In this document: piece by piece, positions 21,690 to 30,824 of the stretch | Layout of the letters: each line of letters begins with the position of its first letter | How positions within the stretch are numbered: position 1 is the first letter of the stretch | Assembly: GCA_024509875.1 (NCBI GenBank) | Contig: JAMPIV010006374.1 | Span: 646,796-710,795 of the forward strand | Length of the DNA stretch: 64,000 nucleotides | Reading direction: 5' to 3' | Source of the DNA: Oreohelix idahoensis | Taxonomy: Eukaryota; Mollusca; Gastropoda; Stylommatophora; Oreohelicidae | Made by a program: the position numbers and the translations under genes | Notes under the pieces: model-generated | Seen by the model: only the letters and a program-made list of their open reading frames with translations | Told to the model about the DNA's origin: nothing | Databases searched by the model: none

Positions 21690-21975
21690 TCGTAACTATT
21701 GTGGCGTCTCAATAAATGTTTGGAAACGTAACCAGTTGTTACCAGATTAATTGACTTCCACGTCGTGTGTTTACGTGACGTCCTGTGTGGACTGTCCTGC
21801 TAACTGTTTAGCTACACACTTACAACATGTATACACAAACCAGACCAAAGACACCATATTTCTACGCCTCCATAATCTCTGGTGTCTGAGGGTGATGCTC
21901 TACACTTCAAGTGCCAGTATTTGAATACCTCTACATCATCCACACGAAGAAATCACCTTCAACATTTGGTGACCA
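21690..21975 (+). other. possible LTR end with primer-binding-like site
   Basis: The block ends 'cttcaacatttggtgaccaa'. An '...ACA' LTR end followed by 'TTTGGTGACC' is common in Ty3/gypsy elements of invertebrates. 'caataaatg' upstream could be a polyadenylation signal. No internal coding sequence or second LTR was found, so this is a weak call. Confidence 0.3.
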
Positions 21976-21989
21976 ATCATTTGGTTATC

Positions 21990-22811
21990 AACAGACACAC
22001 ACTGAGACATTAGCGCACAGCCGACGAGCTGCGCGCCGCAAGCCACTGAAATTCTGTACCTGACACTCCCTATAGTATACATCGCATGTTGCCCCAGAGT
22101 CGCAGCTCTTTCACTAGTACACCAAAAAAACTCAGCGTTGTGGACTTAGAAAAATTTTGGTGTTTTCTGTACCGCAGCGTTTATTGTCACGATGTCCATC
22201 GCCCATTGCGGCTGTTCCACAGCCAGCCTGATGCCTTTTCGGCAGTTTCACTAAGCCTCTTCAGTGCCCTTGTTCTAGATTGTCCCTTCAGCCCCAACAG
22301 TTTCAATAAATCATACACTGATGCAGCCACAAGCCCTCTTGCGCCCACTTCAACCGCCATGACCCTTGCACTGAATCCATCGTGTCTCAGATCTGCGGCC
22401 AGATCGCTATACTTGGCCGCTTTGAATGAATGTTGCTCGTCTAATCTGGATTCAAATGGCACGGTCAGTTCAATCAGTATGACCTGAAGCGTTGCTGCAG
22501 AATGAAGCACTATATCCGGCCATCTCCGCGATTTTCTGATACACTCTGGATATGCCCCCCGTCCAGGTAGGTCTACCGCCATCTCCCAGTCGTTTGCACA
22601 GTCAAGAAGAGATGGTAAACTGCCACCAGGTTTACTCGGTTTGGGGTGTGCTGACTTTCCTGCCCTCAGAAAGTATGTGTTTGCGGTGTCTGGCAGGACT
22701 TTGCTATTCGCTTTCATTCTTGCCTGATCTATTGTCACAGCAAGCTCATTTAGCACTTTGTTATGGCGCCAAGTGTATCGCCCTTGCCCTAATGCCACCT
22801 AACACGCTGAG
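21990..22811 (-). pseudogene. HERO-type LINE 1, 3' part with restriction-like endonuclease
   Basis: The minus-strand frame 22798-22187 continues the HERO protein that is cut at 32323 by the gypsy insertion. It reads 'ALGQGRYTWRHNKVLNELA', then after ~80 residues the endonuclease core 'RRWPDIVLHSAATLQVILIE' / 'LTVPFE' with a PD...E-x-T pattern (PD-(D/E)XK type), then 'KAAKYSDLAADLR'. This C-terminal endonuclease, instead of an N-terminal AP-type one, marks the R2/HERO/NeSL branch. Downstream to 21990 is 3' UTR. A near-identical second copy lies at 35462-36127. The left boundary is inferred from where the two copies stop matching ('gacacacactgagac'). Confidence 0.85.
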
Positions 22812-22816
22812 AAGAC

Positions 22817-24314
22817 TGTTACGTGCAGTCTTTGATATCTTACAATATTATACATTGGTATTCTTGTTATCTTCGCAAATATTTTGAAAGCAAAATAGTG
22901 CTTAAGGGAAAGTCATTATTGAGTTACTTCCCTTGAAAGTTGTGTCGGCTCTTTCGATCAAACTCCGCGGATAAATCCATTTTACTGCGATTTATTCGTT
23001 GTTTGGGTAATAATAGATTGTTCTTGCTTCAGAATATCTATGGCCTGAATTTATGTGTATTGTTTGTCTGAGTAGGACGAGTCTGTCTTATATCTGTATA
23101 TCTTTACATATCTAAGTCGAACTAGATGTTCTGTTGTCTCTAGAGAGGTCGAAGGCTATTCGGCGGATGTGTCGCTAGAGTGTGGTGTGATTTGGCTTCG
23201 TCCTGATAGGGACTGTGTTTCCATGTCGGCCTGTCGCCGGGGAAAAAGTGATCTCAGTATTTGTGGGGAAAGTGATAGTCGTCTAGACCTATCGTGTATG
23301 CTTTACCCCAGTGTTTATTCGTATTGCCAAGGAATGGCAGTTTCATATTTCTTATACCAAGGTAATCCAAGATACTTTTATGAACTCTCGTACGAAGCCA
23401 CCATTTTCGATAAGAGAATATATTTGACTCGATGAAAACGACTTCGATTCCTAGCAGCACTATATTCTGTAGAATGCAGTCAATTGTTCATGATCAAATC
23501 TACAGAGCAATGAAATGTTTTATGAATGACTAACTTTAGGACAGATTCATTATCTGTATCCAAACGTGAGTGACAGCTCACGAGTGAAGCCATCTTGGAA
23601 CCAAAACATGTAGTGACTTTCAAGAAGAGAAAAGGGATGCCCGTATTATCGCTTGATCAGTCCAGAGATCACTGCTACACATGAGAACCCATTGCTAGCG
23701 GTTCAATATTATTATATGGAAAAATATGTGCTGAACATTATGTTGAAGAATCGTCGCTAGACGAGATTAGGTTTAGAAGCCATCTGAAATATTGTTTATA
23801 AGCTGACGTGCTCAGTCAGTGAAGTCAGATGATATATATGTATGGGCGATACTGAGTGCTTGGCTACTGACAGTCCATTATACACTTATTCTACATGAGT
23901 GCCCATGTAACATTGCAAGACCATTTATCCACTGTACTATGATGTATTATGGCAACCTGTGATTTGTCACTATCTGTGCTGTCGAGTGTGTACGTCCAAT
24001 TAAACTTTAGAAAAGGTACACAGTCGTTGGTGTCGATGACTTCCAGCCATACATGAGTGTGAGAAAAGAACATTTTTTGTCAACACCACGAACCTTTATC
24101 ATCATTCGCACATTATACACTCAATCCATGTCTACACACCACTGCGTAGGTCAAGTTGACATTCCATACACTACAGTGGAGCAAACAACACCATAGAGAT
24201 CTTATCAACTGATGATGATGATGTCTGCTTCCATCCACTTATATTTATCCTTTTGGTGGATATCATTAACGGGAATAAAAATCCAACGTTATTCAACTTT
24301 ATCAAACCTTATCA
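22817..24314 (+). repeat. 5' LTR of gypsy copy 1
   Basis: Begins TGTTACGTGCAGTC and ends CTTATCA. Exactly as long as the 3' LTR, 1498 bp. It contains a 96-bp insertion (24212-24307) flanked by 11-bp repeats 'cttatcaactg'; the same insertion is in the 3' LTR. The short open frames inside (e.g. 23169-23435) are identical in both LTRs simply because the LTRs are copies of one another. The promoter could not be pinpointed. Confidence 0.92.
24212..24307. mobile_element. 96-bp insertion with ATG repeat inside U5
   Basis: Starts with ATGATGATGATG and is flanked by 11-bp direct repeats 'cttatcaactg' (24201-24211 and 24308-24318). It is absent from gypsy copy 2, where 'gatcttatca' passes directly into 'actggtggacc'. 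The duplicated target straddles the LTR/primer-site junction. It is likely a very short retroposon tail; on the minus strand it ends in (CAT)n. Confidence 0.8.
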
Positions 24315-24316
24315 AC

Positions 24317-24328
24317 TGGTGGACCAGC
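24317..24328 (+). promoter_or_regulatory. primer-binding site candidate, gypsy copy 1
   Basis: TGGTGGACCAGC begins two bases after the LTR end and starts with TGG, complementary to a tRNA 3' CCA. The same sequence sits at the same place in copy 2 (42974-42985). The tRNA is not identified. Confidence 0.6.
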
Positions 24329-25416
24329 TTTCTGGGTTTGACCTCGCAGAAGTTCAGAAGTCAACAGATTACCGATACCAGACCGTTTCCTGTGGCTGAT
24401 ACGACATACTTGCAGTATTGGTTTGCTATTTGTCAACACTTTGTCACGTGACCTGTCAAGTGAATGCAGTATGTAGGTCAGCGTTGTTGACATTTTTTAC
24501 ATTAGACATTATAGAGTTTCACAGAACAGTTGGATCAATTCTTGTCAATGTTAACAGGAAGACAGTATGAGTGAACTAAGAAGTCCTATTTTCATCGATG
24601 GATCTTCTTGTTTTCCATATATGAACTTTAATATTTAAGGCCAGAATGTTTAATTGAATAAAGTGGCAGTTTGTTTGTTTTCATAAAAATAACTTTGCCA
24701 TTACTGTAAGACTGAGCCTATTTTGCAACACATACTATCATACACATAATTTATATATATTTATGTTTACATGTTATTTGTTTGTATAGTATGTTAGTTT
24801 CTATGTCAGCGGGTTGTGTTTAAGGTTGGGCGGCGTCCTCACAACAGAATATCCCACGTCATAGAGGGTCCGTTGTGGGCGTTTTCTATAGGTGCAATTT
24901 TCTTGATTGAAAATTTGCTGCGACAACTGTTGCTTTTGTGTTAGCTGTGAAGTCTGTAATTATTGTTATTTTTGTAATATTTCTTTGTTCTTTAGTTTTG
25001 TTTTGATTTGTTTGTAATTTGTTGGTCTAACCTTTTCTATCTTTCAGTTCTATTCACAATTTATATTCATATATTGTGACGTCATTTGTGTTGTTATTCT
25101 TTGCAGATTCAGTGATTATTTTCATTGATTTCCCTATTTGATTTATTTTGATTTCTGCAAACGTTCTTGTATTGTCAGTCCTATTTGTACTTTATGTATT
25201 CTGTTGGTTGACATATGTTTTATATAGGTATATTTCATAAGACACAATTGCCTGTGCACTGCACTTGGATTATGGTATAAACCAGTACCTGATTATTATT
25301 ACTATTATACAAGACCTTATTAAAGGCTTGTGACCCACAGATATTGGGATAGTATACTGATTAATCAAGTCATTGAGAACTTGTGGTATTATTATTGGTT
25401 CAGGTGATTAGTATTA

Positions 25417-28400
25417 TTGTTAGACATCATGTCTACTTTAGATTACTTCATTACACAAGGGAAAGCCCTTGATAAGACTGGTCAACAATTAGAACAATGG
25501 GCAGTTGCTCAATATGACAAAGCATTAGCTGCAGAAGAGAGAAGAGCTATGGCAGAAGAGAAAAGATTAGCTGCAGAAGAAAGAAAAGCTATGGCGGAAG
25601 AGAAAAGATTAGAAAGAGAAGCTGAGGCTGCTGCTGAACAAAAGAAATTGCAGATGCAGGTAGAGGAAAGGAGATTTGAAGCTGAACAAAAAAAATTGGA
25701 AAGAGAAGCTGCGGCTGAACAAAAAAGATTAGACAGTGAAGCTGAACAAAAAAGATTAGACAGGGAAGCTGAACAAAAAAGATTAGACAGGGAAGCTGAA
25801 CAAAAAAGATTAGACAGAGAGGCTGAAGAAAAAAAAGCAATAAGAGAACATGAATTTGAGTTGGAGAAATTAAGATTGACAAGTATGAGTAATGTTAATC
25901 AGGCATCTAGTGGTAATGATAAACCTTCTACTTACAAGGTTAAGGTTCCACCGTTCAATCAGTCCAGTGACGATATTACATTCTGGCTGGATAGATTTGA
26001 ACGTTCTTGTCGTACACATAATGTGGATAAATCACAATACGCTAATCAATTATCAGAAAACTTGAAAGGTGAATCTTTGACTAGATTATGCCTTGTAGGA
26101 GAAGCAGATAAGGATAATTATGATGTCATTAGGGCGGCTTTGATAAAAAAATATCAGCTAAGTGAGGAAGGCTATCGCCTTTTATTTAAAACGATGGTAC
26201 CTGAGACGGGTGTAGAATTCTCAGAATTCACTGCAAAGGCACGTCTCACAGTTGATCGTTGGATTGAGCTTTCCAAAACAGAAAAAACGTATGAAGGACT
26301 TATGGATTTGTTGCTCAGAGATAAGATTATGTCATGTGTGAACAAACCTTTCCTTGAATTTATACATGAGCGTAAACCTAAATCTCTAAAAGAAATGGAA
26401 GAATATTGTTCCCAATATGTCACTGCACACCCCGACGTGACTTTTGGCAACACTAAGATTAAGGAGAGTATGCCAGTTGCTTCAGCAACACCATACAATC
26501 CCAATTATTCACACAGATTTCAGGGACCTCAAAACAGATTTGATAAAAAAGGTAACCATAATAGTTATCAAAACCAAGGTAACCAATCATTTCAGGGTTC
26601 TTCTTCAAAGAACTGGAGACGACCTGATAGCTCTCGACACAGGGGTGGTCATAATTATAGGAATTTCCGTAGAGGAAGTAATTATAGAAACTATCAGGGT
26701 TATCCGTCTTGGAGTCAACAAGATCATAATTACAGAGATACTCATTATAATGAATATGATAATGGTAACCAAGGGAACTATGACTCAAACCCAAATAGGG
26801 GTTACAATAGAGGTAACAATAACTACAGAGGTGATAATAACCGAGGTAGATCTCAAAACAAAAGACATAAACCACATTTTCAGGCAAACTCTGCACAACA
26901 AGAGTCCCATGAAGCCTATAAACAGAGTAAAGATAATAATGATGCTAGTAATATGGCATGTGCCGCTTTTGATTTTGGGAGAGCATCTCAGTGCCCCCAA
27001 TGCAAAACGTTATTTGAGCCAACCACAGTGTCTACTTTAAGCTGTGGCCATCCTCTTCCTGCTCTTCCAGCATCAGTCGCGCATGATGGAAGAGGTTCTC
27101 TTGTCTTACATAAGGGTTTAGTGAATAACAATCCAGTCTCTGTGCTATTTGATTCTGGATGCACCACAATTGGTGTTAGGCAGTCACTCGTAGATCCTTC
27201 CCGTGCCACTGGACAAGTAGTCAAATGTGTAACATTTGGCGGCACATTAGAGAAATACTCTACTGCTATCATTAGGATTGCTACTCCTTTCTTTACAGGA
27301 GATGTACACGCATGTCTTCTTCCGAATCCGATCGCTGACCTCATCATCGGTCGCATTCATGGAGTCAAGGAATGCACTCCGCAACAAATTTCCACGTGGG
27401 AAAGGCAAAACATGCAGATTGCTAACGCTGTAGTCACTAGAGCTCAGGCTCTTAATATGCCTCAAACTTCATCTATTGAAGATAATGAAGTGCATAACCA
27501 AGATAATCCCTTGGTAATTTCTCGTGACTCGTTTATAAAACAGCAAGAAGATGATCCCACTCTGAAGAAATTCTTCATTCTTGCAACTAAAGGTGATCCG
27601 AATAAAGACACAAGTCGTAAATCGTGGATTACAAAGAAGAATGGCGTACTTGTACGTATGGTTCAAGACTCCATTACGTCAAGTCATTCTCAAATCCTGG
27701 TTCCCAAGAATTTGAGAGTTAAAATTTTGCAGCACGCTCACGACTCTCAGTGTGCTGGACACATGGGTTTTTCCCGTACTAAGTCAAGAGTCCTTGCGGC
27801 TTTCTTTTGGCCATTGGTAAACAAGGACATACGTATTTATTGTCGATCTTGTAAAGTATGTCAGGAAGTTAAATCCAAAGGTCCACGGCATGCTGCACCC
27901 ATTCAGGCGGCGGACATTCCTATTCGGCCGTTTCAAAAAATGGCCATAGACATTATTGGTCCATTTAAGATCAAGTCTGCCAGAGGACATCAGTTTATCT
28001 TGACGTGTGTTGATATGTGCACACGTTGGCCAGAGGCTATTCCTCTGAAGAGCATTACTACTGCTGATATTGCAGATGCTCTTTGGCTTATATTTTCTCG
28101 TCTGGGGTTCCCCGGAGAGATATTGTCAGACCATGGCACCCAACTAATATCAGATACCATGTCTCAAGTAATGTCTACTCTGCAGATAGATAGATCTTTA
28201 AGTAGTATCTACCATCCAATGTCTAATGGTATGGTCGAACGCCTTAATAGAACACTTAAAAACTTACTGGGGAAGATAACTGAGGATCATCCTCAAGACT
28301 GGGACAGAGTTTTACCTGCGGCCCTCTTCGCTTACAGAGAGGTACCCAATGAACATACGGGATTTTCTCCCTTTGAACTCGTCTTTGGCGCGCGTCCGCG

Positions 28401-28917
28401 TGGCCCTATGTCGTTGCTTCACGATCTCATAACATCTGACAATATTGACGATGACACAAAGTCATCCTACGAATATGTCATCGCGTTGAGACAAAAAATT
28501 ATCGAAGCATGCAAATTAGCAACTTCTTCTTCTGAATTTGCGAAACAGAAGGCAAGGCAATTTGCCAATAAGAAGAGATGCTTACGACAACTTTGTCCTG
28601 GTGACAAAGCATTTGTATTACTACCTTGTAGGGAAAACAGATTACTTATTTCTTGGAAAGGTCCGTACGATATAATATCGAAAATTTCCGATGTCGACTA
28701 TATTGTCGATATTGATGGGAAGCATAAAACCTTCCACATCAATATGCTTACTGAATTCCATGAACGTCCGGATTATTTGCAACCCATTTTCCAAGCAACG
28801 GACAATTCTCCAGTACAACATGGTCATTACTCATCACTGTCCGTGATACAGGATGAGGAAACAAGTTTTTTCAGATGTAAATCTTCCTCTTCCAATGATC
28901 CCACTTCATTCCAGTGA
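25417..28917 (+). CDS. gypsy copy 1 ORF1: Gag-protease-integrase
   Basis: 1166 codons, uninterrupted. Residues ~35-150: long charged coiled coil / single helix of repeated 'AEQKRLDRE' units. ~170-340: capsid-like region ('FWLDRFERSCRTHNVDK', 'LLLRDKIMSCVNKPFLEFI', 'KSLKEMEEYC') resembling the SCAN-related capsid of Gmr1 elements. ~360-500: Arg/Asn/Gly/Tyr-rich RNA-binding-like tail in place of a normal zinc knuckle. C526-x2-C529 Cys pair. Protease with 'LFDSG' at D579. Integrase: zinc-binding H/C region ending 'YCRSCKVCQ' (C809, C812), catalytic D845, D905 and E941 (D-D-35-E), then a GPY/F module ('WKGPYDII'). The integrase therefore lies before the RT, as in Ty1/copia, although the RT is Ty3/gypsy-like. 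A start at the internal 'MSTLDYF' is equally possible. It overlaps ORF2 by 65 nt. Confidence 0.95.
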   Translation: MLDIMSTLDYFITQGKALDKTGQQLEQWAVAQYDKALAAEERRAMAEEKRLAAEERKAMAEEKRLEREAEAAAEQKKLQMQVEERRFEAEQKKLEREAAAEQKRLDSEAEQKRLDREAEQKRLDREAEQKRLDREAEEKKAIREHEFELEKLRLTSMSNVNQASSGNDKPSTYKVKVPPFNQSSDDITFWLDRFERSCRTHNVDKSQYANQLSENLKGESLTRLCLVGEADKDNYDVIRAALIKKYQLSEEGYRLLFKTMVPETGVEFSEFTAKARLTVDRWIELSKTEKTYEGLMDLLLRDKIMSCVNKPFLEFIHERKPKSLKEMEEYCSQYVTAHPDVTFGNTKIKESMPVASATPYNPNYSHRFQGPQNRFDKKGNHNSYQNQGNQSFQGSSSKNWRRPDSSRHRGGHNYRNFRRGSNYRNYQGYPSWSQQDHNYRDTHYNEYDNGNQGNYDSNPNRGYNRGNNNYRGDNNRGRSQNKRHKPHFQANSAQQESHEAYKQSKDNNDASNMACAAFDFGRASQCPQCKTLFEPTTVSTLSCGHPLPALPASVAHDGRGSLVLHKGLVNNNPVSVLFDSGCTTIGVRQSLVDPSRATGQVVKCVTFGGTLEKYSTAIIRIATPFFTGDVHACLLPNPIADLIIGRIHGVKECTPQQISTWERQNMQIANAVVTRAQALNMPQTSSIEDNEVHNQDNPLVISRDSFIKQQEDDPTLKKFFILATKGDPNKDTSRKSWITKKNGVLVRMVQDSITSSHSQILVPKNLRVKILQHAHDSQCAGHMGFSRTKSRVLAAFFWPLVNKDIRIYCRSCKVCQEVKSKGPRHAAPIQAADIPIRPFQKMAIDIIGPFKIKSARGHQFILTCVDMCTRWPEAIPLKSITTADIADALWLIFSRLGFPGEILSDHGTQLISDTMSQVMSTLQIDRSLSSIYHPMSNGMVERLNRTLKNLLGKITEDHPQDWDRVLPAALFAYREVPNEHTGFSPFELVFGARPRGPMSLLHDLITSDNIDDDTKSSYEYVIALRQKIIEACKLATSSSEFAKQKARQFANKKRCLRQLCPGDKAFVLLPCRENRLLISWKGPYDIISKISDVDYIVDIDGKHKTFHINMLTEFHERPDYLQPIFQATDNSPVQHGHYSSLSVIQDEETSFFRCKSSSSNDPTSFQ

Positions 28918-29758
28918 ATCATGGAAGAACGTTACTGTCTCTCCTGATTTGTCTCTAGGAGAACAGCGACAAGTTTCAACTATGTTGCAAACATTTCAGG
29001 ATGTACTCACTGACATCCCTGGACAAACGAATGTCATTCAACATGACATTGTTCTAACTGACCATACTCCTATTAGGGTTAGACCTTATCCTATACCTAT
29101 ACATTTTCAAGCACAGGTCGAGAAAGAGTTGGATGAGATGATAGATTTGAAAATAATCGAACCATCCACCTCTGCATATTCTTCGCCGATGGTTATTGTG
29201 CGTAAAAAAGACAATAACATACGTCTTTGCGTTGACTATCGAAAATTGAATCAAGTAACTAAGTTCGATGCCGAACCTATGCCTTTACTGGAAGAGCTAC
29301 TTACTCGACTCTCCAAATCTCATTTTTTCACTAAACTTGATTTGTCTAAAGGATATTGGCAAGTTCCTTTATCTGAACGCGCCAAACCTCTCACGGCTTT
29401 TTCAACACCTAGAGGTTTGTTCCAATGGAATTTTATGCCTTTCGGTCTTATGAACGCACCAGCTACATTCGTACGCATGATGCGCCGAATCCTATCTTAT
29501 CGGTCAGATGTCATTGCATATCTAGACGACATCTGTCTTTTCAGCGATACTTGGGAAGATCACTATTCAGGGTTAGATGAATTGCTGTCTACTTTGCGTG
29601 AGCACAACCTGACAGCGAAACCCTCTAAAGCCTATATTGGTTTTAGCGAAATTTCTTTCCTAGGCCACCGAGTTGGTCATGGTTTCCTAAAGACAGAGGA
29701 CCATAATACTAGTAAGATACTTAACATCTCAATCCCTAAGACTAAAAAAAACAGGTGA
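28853..29758 (+). CDS. gypsy copy 1 ORF2, reverse transcriptase part
   Basis: Opens inside the end of ORF1, in the +1 frame relative to it, so it needs frameshifting or reinitiation. Conserved RT blocks: 'DEMIDLKIIEPSTSAYSSPM', 'LCVDYRKLNQVTKFDAEPMP', 'FTKLDLSKGYWQVPL', 'TAFSTPRGLFQWNFMPFGL' 'NAPATFVRMM', and the catalytic 'YLDDICLF' with D225/D226. The frame shifts at 29746-29753, where an A run has 8 A compared with 6 in copy 2, and ends 'SIPKTKKNR'. The protein copies element RNA into DNA inside gag particles. In this copy RT is cut from RNaseH. Confidence 0.94.
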   Translation: MRKQVFSDVNLPLPMIPLHSSESWKNVTVSPDLSLGEQRQVSTMLQTFQDVLTDIPGQTNVIQHDIVLTDHTPIRVRPYPIPIHFQAQVEKELDEMIDLKIIEPSTSAYSSPMVIVRKKDNNIRLCVDYRKLNQVTKFDAEPMPLLEELLTRLSKSHFFTKLDLSKGYWQVPLSERAKPLTAFSTPRGLFQWNFMPFGLMNAPATFVRMMRRILSYRSDVIAYLDDICLFSDTWEDHYSGLDELLSTLREHNLTAKPSKAYIGFSEISFLGHRVGHGFLKTEDHNTSKILNISIPKTKKNR

Positions 29759-30336
29759 GAAGTCTGTTAGGTCTTATTCAATTTTATGGCAGATTCATTC
29801 AGAATCTATCCTCTATCATGGCACCTCTCTCAACACTTCTAAAGAAAGGTTCGCCTAATGTGGTCCACTGGTCTCAGGAATGCCAATGCTCTCTGGATAA
29901 GATTAAAACACTGTTTTCAACACCACCTATTTTAGTGCTACCCACTAAAGATAAGACATTCGTTCTTCGTAGTGACGCTTCATCCACTGGGATTGGAGCG
30001 GCACTAATGCAAGAGTACTCTGGAACTCTGCATCCTGTAATGTATATTTCCAGAAAACTTAATGCGGCAGAAAGGAATTATTCGGTTTTAGACCGTGAGC
30101 TATTAGCTATGGTTTGGTCGATCCTCAAACTACAGAGATTCCTTCTAGGCGCACATTTCATAGTAGAAACCGACCAAAAAGCTCTTACTGCTATACAGAG
30201 TAAGAATTTGAAGAGCTCGAGGTCTACTCGATATGCAATTGCTCTTCAACCTTTTCATTTCTCTGTGCGAGCTATTCGTGGATCAGATAATGTGATGGCA
30301 GACATTCTGTCAAGATGCCCACATGATTCCACATAA
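29755..30336 (+). pseudogene. gypsy copy 1 ORF2, tether and RNaseH part (out of frame)
   Basis: Continuation of ORF2 after the 2-bp insertion. It has 'RSLLGLIQFYGRFIQNLS', the RT connection motif, then RNaseH: 'FVLRSDASSTGIGAALMQ' (first Asp), 'YSVLDRELLAMVWSILKLQRFL' (Glu), 'IVETDQKALT' (Asp), and the end 'ADILSRCP'. Identical in order to the intact copy 2 frame. It is not translated as one protein with RT unless the A run slips. Confidence 0.92.
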
Positions 30337-30807
30337 CTATTAGGGCTTAGACTTCTTGATATGTCTAGTTCTATAGTAGTTCCTTTTCTATATCATGATA
30401 GATACACATTTGTAATTTAATAATATAATGATTGTATCACTACATAGCGGTTCATTGATGTTTATTCACCGCTGTGCTTTGATGATTTTTTCTTCATAAA
30501 TCATAAATTTAAGATATCTAATACGAAATGATGATATGAATTTTTTAGGCATTGTGTAATTGCCAGAATTGTATTATACTTTGATGACACCTTCCTGGAA
30601 AAATATACTTGTAGAGAAATAATTTCTCTCAGTTTATGAGACACATTCTCACCAGTCGCTCCATAAGTCGACTTAGCCTCATATTAGGCGTTATAGGTAT
30701 TCCTGATATTTTCATCTGCGCATTATTCATGCGTTGTGAGCCTATTGTACGTTGCTCCTAGATGTATTTCAAAAAGAAAAAAAAATGTTCCATTTTTTTT
30801 TTTCCCC

Positions 30808-30824
30808 GGGAGGTGTGGTAAGAC
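30808..30824 (+). promoter_or_regulatory. polypurine tract candidate, gypsy copy 1
   Basis: GGGAGGTGTGGTAAGAC lies directly before the 3' LTR, preceded by a long T run. The same sequence precedes the 3' LTR of copy 2. It is purine-rich but not pure. It is the expected start site for plus-strand DNA. Confidence 0.55.

Noticed and set aside
22086..22487. Plus-strand frame duplicated at 35550-35948
   Set aside because: Antisense of the HERO endonuclease region; the minus-strand frame holds the recognisable PD...E motif.
23169..23435. 88-codon frame present identically at 23169 and 31177
   Set aside because: Both lie at the same place in the two LTRs of one gypsy copy; identity reflects LTR duplication, not selection on a protein. 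It is broken in copy 2 LTRs.
26444..27040. Long alternative frame over the Gag C-terminal region (also 45173-45727)
   Set aside because: Ile/Thr-rich shadow of the Arg/Asn/Gly-rich Gag tail in another frame; no independent motif.
28860..28880. T TTT TTC slippery site for -1 frameshift into ORF2
   Set aside because: ORF2 lies in the +1 frame relative to ORF1, so a -1 slip at this site would not enter it.
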